Assembly: GCA_003551785.1 (NCBI GenBank)
Contig: PUNP01000441.1
Coordinates: 1 to 10,395 of the forward strand
Direction: 5' to 3'
DNA length: 10,395 nucleotides
Source of the DNA: Candidatus Brocadiaceae bacterium
GTDB lineage: Bacteria > Planctomycetota > Brocadiia > SM23-32
Positions 8,839 through 10,395 of this stretch are shown here, piece after piece. Numbering within the stretch: position 1 is the first letter of the stretch; every line of letters starts with the position of its first letter. The position numbers and the translations under genes were made by a program. The notes beneath the pieces were generated by a model. The model did no database searches and was not told the origin of the DNA. It saw only the letters and a program-made list of their open reading frames with translations.

Positions 8839-8861
8839 GGCGGACACCGCTCACGTCTGCC
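8839..8861 (+). terminator. GC-rich stem after the methyltransferase, weak terminator candidate
   Basis: GGCGGAC (8839-8845) can pair with GTCTGCC (8855-8861) around a nine-base loop, with one G-U pair, directly after the methyltransferase stop. No T run follows on the plus strand, so it may be only an RNA-end stabiliser or chance structure. It lies in the 53-base gap between two convergent genes, where a terminator is expected. Confidence 0.25.
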
Positions 8862-8891
8862 TCAACTGATTCTTCAGGACCTCGGTATCCA

Positions 8892-10082
8892 TCACACGGA
8901 AAACCACGGGCGTATTGATATGTCGTTGCGCTGCTGTCTTTGCTCGCCACCGTAAACGAGTGTGGCATTCGGGCGGGGCACATCAGCCTGTTTGCACCAC
9001 CATGAGAGCGCATTCAGCATATCACCCGTGGCGGTTTGACCGGATTTTATCTCGACGGGATACATTTTCGTGCCTTCCTCGATAATCATATCAACTTCGT
9101 GCCCGGTTCGGTCACGCCAGAAATACAGAGGCGGCTTGCGTCGGTGATGGAGGTAGGCTTTACGCACCTCGGCAGCGATGTAATTTTCAAATATCTCTCC
9201 CCGCAAAGGGTGGGTCTGGAGTTGTGTTTCATCCTTTATACGCAACAGGTTGCAGACCAATCCCGTGTCGCAAAAATACATCTTGGGGCTTTTAATTATG
9301 CGCTTGTTGAAATTGCGATAATACGGCTCAAGCAAAAAGAGAATGAAGCTTGTTTTCAGCACCGATATCCAGCGCTTGACCGTATCCACAGAGATGCCGC
9401 AATCATTGGCCAGAGAGGAATAATTTAAAAGCTGTCCTATGCGGCCCGCACACAGCATCAAAAAACGCTCAAAAGTTTCCAAATCCCCTACATTAACCAG
9501 CATACGGACATCCCGGTGGAGATAAGTTTGGATATAGTCCGGCAGCCATACATCGGAGGGAATATTCTGATCATGAATCCGCGGATAAAAACCTGTCCGT
9601 ATCGTTTCCCAAAGACTTAACGACGTATTGTCATTATGAAACAAAGCAGCCGGACAGTCCGGCTCAGGCTGGTGCTGTTTTTCCAGCTCCGAGCGGGAAA
9701 AGGGGAGAAGATTCAAGATACCGCAGCGCCCTGCAAGCGTCTGAGATACACGGTTCATCAGCAGAAAATTATGCGATCCGGTCAGCACGAACCGTCCCGT
9801 ACTGTTATCATTGTCAACCGAAACCTGAATCTCCGAAAGAATTTCGGGAACTTGCTGAACCTCGTCGATAATGACCGGTCCGGCGTATTGTTTTATAAAA
9901 CCGGCAGGATCTTCCCGCGCATACATCCGTTGTTCGGTCGCTTCCAGGGTGACATATTCATAATCAGGGAAAGCTGCTCTGGCAAGCGTGGTTTTCCCTG
10001 ACTGCCGCGGCCCGGTCAGCGCCAAAACGGGATAATAACCGGCATCCCGCTGTAAATAATGTTCTATGTATCGCTTTATCAT
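8892..10082 (-). CDS. AAA-type ATPase with DUF4143 and nuclease-like C-terminal domain
   Basis: This 396-residue protein belongs to a widespread family of ATPases of unknown role, often found in accessory regions. Numbering from the ATG at 10082: Walker A GPRQSGKT (24-31), Walker B VIIDEVQ (70-76), sensor LTGSHN (100-105). Next come the DUF4143 hallmark YLHRDVRMLVNVGDL (187-201), a winged-helix-like segment (about 215-245), YFCDTGLVCNLL (269-280) and GEIFENYIAAEV (295-306). The C-terminus HEVDMII ... YPVEIKSG (328-348) has the D-(X)n-ExK spacing of PD-(D/E)XK nuclease folds (D331, E344, K346). An upstream TTG at 10118 would add 12 residues, but it lies within the -35 box, so ATG at 10082 is preferred. 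Possible roles such as defence or toxin-like activity are not shown by the sequence. Confidence 0.9.
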   Translation of the reverse strand: MIKRYIEHYLQRDAGYYPVLALTGPRQSGKTTLARAAFPDYEYVTLEATEQRMYAREDPAGFIKQYAGPVIIDEVQQVPEILSEIQVSVDNDNSTGRFVLTGSHNFLLMNRVSQTLAGRCGILNLLPFSRSELEKQHQPEPDCPAALFHNDNTSLSLWETIRTGFYPRIHDQNIPSDVWLPDYIQTYLHRDVRMLVNVGDLETFERFLMLCAGRIGQLLNYSSLANDCGISVDTVKRWISVLKTSFILFLLEPYYRNFNKRIIKSPKMYFCDTGLVCNLLRIKDETQLQTHPLRGEIFENYIAAEVRKAYLHHRRKPPLYFWRDRTGHEVDMIIEEGTKMYPVEIKSGQTATGDMLNALSWWCKQADVPRPNATLVYGGEQRQQRNDISIRPWFSV

Positions 10083-10089
10083 GGTGTCT

Positions 10090-10118
10090 ATTTTACGATA
10101 CAATCGTAAATCTGTCAA
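10090..10118 (-). promoter_or_regulatory. Near-consensus promoter of the ATPase gene, probably leaderless
   Basis: On the minus strand, TTGACA (10118-10113) and TAAAAT (10095-10090) are 17 bases apart. Seven bases then separate the -10 box from the ATG at 10082, so the expected start point is at 10083-10082, at or next to the first base of the start codon. No Shine-Dalgarno is present upstream of that ATG, which agrees with a leaderless transcript and settles the start against the upstream TTG. Confidence 0.65.
10092..10110. promoter_or_regulatory. Perfect 8+8 palindrome inside the ATPase promoter
   Basis: TTTACGAT (10092-10099) and ATCGTAAA (10103-10110) are perfect inverted copies separated by ACA. 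One arm lies in the spacer between the promoter boxes and the other covers most of the -10 box, the classic position for a repressor operator. No regulator gene adjoins it; the encoded protein has a winged-helix-like segment, so self-regulation is one possibility. Confidence 0.55.
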
Positions 10119-10122
10119 GAGG

Positions 10123-10143
10123 GTTTAGGCGAAGCGTCTAAAC
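10123..10143. repeat. Hairpin-forming inverted repeat A
   Basis: GTTTAGGCG (10123-10131) pairs with CGTCTAAAC (10135-10143) around the loop AAG, nine pairs with one G-U on the plus strand. It sits five bases outside the -35 box of the leftward ATPase gene. On neither strand is it followed by a clear T run, so a terminator is unproven. Confidence 0.55.
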
Positions 10144-10169
10144 TTGCATTTTGCGCTCTGAAAATGCAA
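10144..10169. repeat. Inverted repeat B, perfect nine-base arms
   Basis: TTGCATTTT (10144-10152) and AAAATGCAA (10161-10169) are perfect inverted copies with an eight-base GC-rich loop, GCGCTCTG. It directly abuts hairpin A with no base between, giving 47 contiguous bases of paired structure. It could be an operator for a gene to the right, a bidirectional RNA structure, or a mobile repeat. Confidence 0.55.
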
Positions 10170-10240
10170 TAATAATGGCGCGAAATTGGCTATCCTGAAA
10201 AAAACTTGATGATCTGAATCATAAACAAGATAAGCCGGAA

Positions 10241-10291
10241 AAGTCGATTTTAGTTGTCGTTGTTAGTTGCTGTTTGCTGGTAAAACGACTT
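10241..10291. repeat. Imperfect stem with 28-base loop
   Basis: AAGTCGATTTTA (10241-10252) pairs with TAAAACGACTT (10281-10291), 11 pairs with a single bulged A. The loop (10253-10280) is rich in GTTG and GCTG words. The right arm overlaps by two bases the left arm of the larger inverted repeat, so the two foldings would compete at their junction. Confidence 0.4.
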
Positions 10292-10384
10292 CATTGCTTT
10301 TTGCGGGAATTGAGTAGTTTTTCATCTATTCGTGTCGGCTGTCATTCGCCTGTTTTTTTGACTGCCTACCAGCAACCAGCAACT
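10265..10384. repeat. Long-range inverted repeat, 18-base arms
   Basis: The 18 bases at 10265-10282 (AGTTGCTGTTTGCTGGTA) match the reverse complement of 10367-10384 at 17 of 18 positions, with 84 bases between the arms. Each arm holds a GTTGCTG/TTGCTGG near-duplication. Arms of this length and identity are unlikely by chance in a short non-coding stretch. They may be ends of a small mobile or MITE-like unit, or a long RNA stem; the interior shows no coding sequence. Confidence 0.55.
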
Positions 10385-10395
10385 TTTGCCAAAAA

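Larger units (their letters stand above)
10119..10395. other. Right intergenic region rich in inverted repeats
   Basis: No open frame here looks like a gene. The DNA instead holds several inverted repeats, listed separately: two hairpins placed back to back (10123-10143 and 10144-10169), an imperfect stem (10241-10291), and a long-range pair of 18-base arms (10265-10282 and 10367-10384). The region runs to the right edge, so any gene it serves is outside the window. No transposase remnant or tRNA end was recognised. Confidence 0.6.

Noticed and set aside
9036..10001. Plus-strand frames opposite the DUF4143 ATPase
   Set aside because: The minus-strand protein has all its expected motifs throughout; the opposite frames show none.
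10083..10118. TTG start adding 12 residues to the ATPase
   Set aside because: The TTG is part of the -35 box, and family members begin near the MIKRYIE segment; the ATG at 10082 fits better.

Overview
The window (10,395 bases) looks like chromosomal DNA of a Gram-negative bacterium: it encodes a TonB-dependent outer-membrane receptor, which only makes sense with an outer membrane. GC content appears moderate in the genes, and the gaps between genes are AT-rich and repeat-rich. The mix (GdhA-type glutamate dehydrogenase, a FAD-linked 2-hydroxy-acid dehydrogenase, a DUF4143-type ATPase, several weak Shine-Dalgarno sites) would fit an anaerobe of a group such as the PVC superphylum, but this placement is a low-confidence guess and no marker gene is present.

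Layout, left to right. Positions 1-530 hold no supported gene but contain an imperfect ~95-base tandem repeat (about 207-415) and a possible promoter. Then come a FAD-binding 2-hydroxy-acid oxidoreductase (531-2174, +) and, convergent with it, NADP-type glutamate dehydrogenase gdhA (2223-3554, -). A 321-base divergent regulatory region (3555-3875) separates gdhA from a five-gene rightward cluster (3876-8838): TonB-dependent receptor, periplasmic metal-binding protein of the ZnuA/TroA class, ABC ATPase, ABC-3 family permease, and a class I SAM methyltransferase. A convergent AAA ATPase with DUF4143 and a nuclease-like C-terminus (8892-10082, -) follows. The last ~310 bases are non-coding and unusually rich in inverted repeats.

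How the genes work together. The central cluster reads as one uptake module: the receptor imports a metal or metal complex across the outer membrane, the solute-binding protein captures it, and the ATPase/permease pair moves it into the cytoplasm. The methyltransferase overlaps the permease gene and is probably co-translated, so it may act on the imported compound or its ligand. The binding protein is atypical: it has a GSCPGHFD motif and lacks two of the histidine motifs usual in zinc/manganese proteins, so the substrate is uncertain. A strong promoter (TTGACA, 17-base spacer, TAAAAT) with a 7+7 inverted repeat over the start point precedes the receptor, suggesting repressor control, and a long leader carries a stable hairpin.

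The FAD enzyme and GdhA could be linked through 2-oxoglutarate if the former oxidises D-2-hydroxyglutarate, but that is inference. The ATPase gene at the right has an equally strong promoter in which a perfect 8+8 palindrome sits between and over the promoter boxes, with the predicted start point at the ATG (a leaderless mRNA). No tRNA, rRNA, CRISPR array, or transposase was seen.
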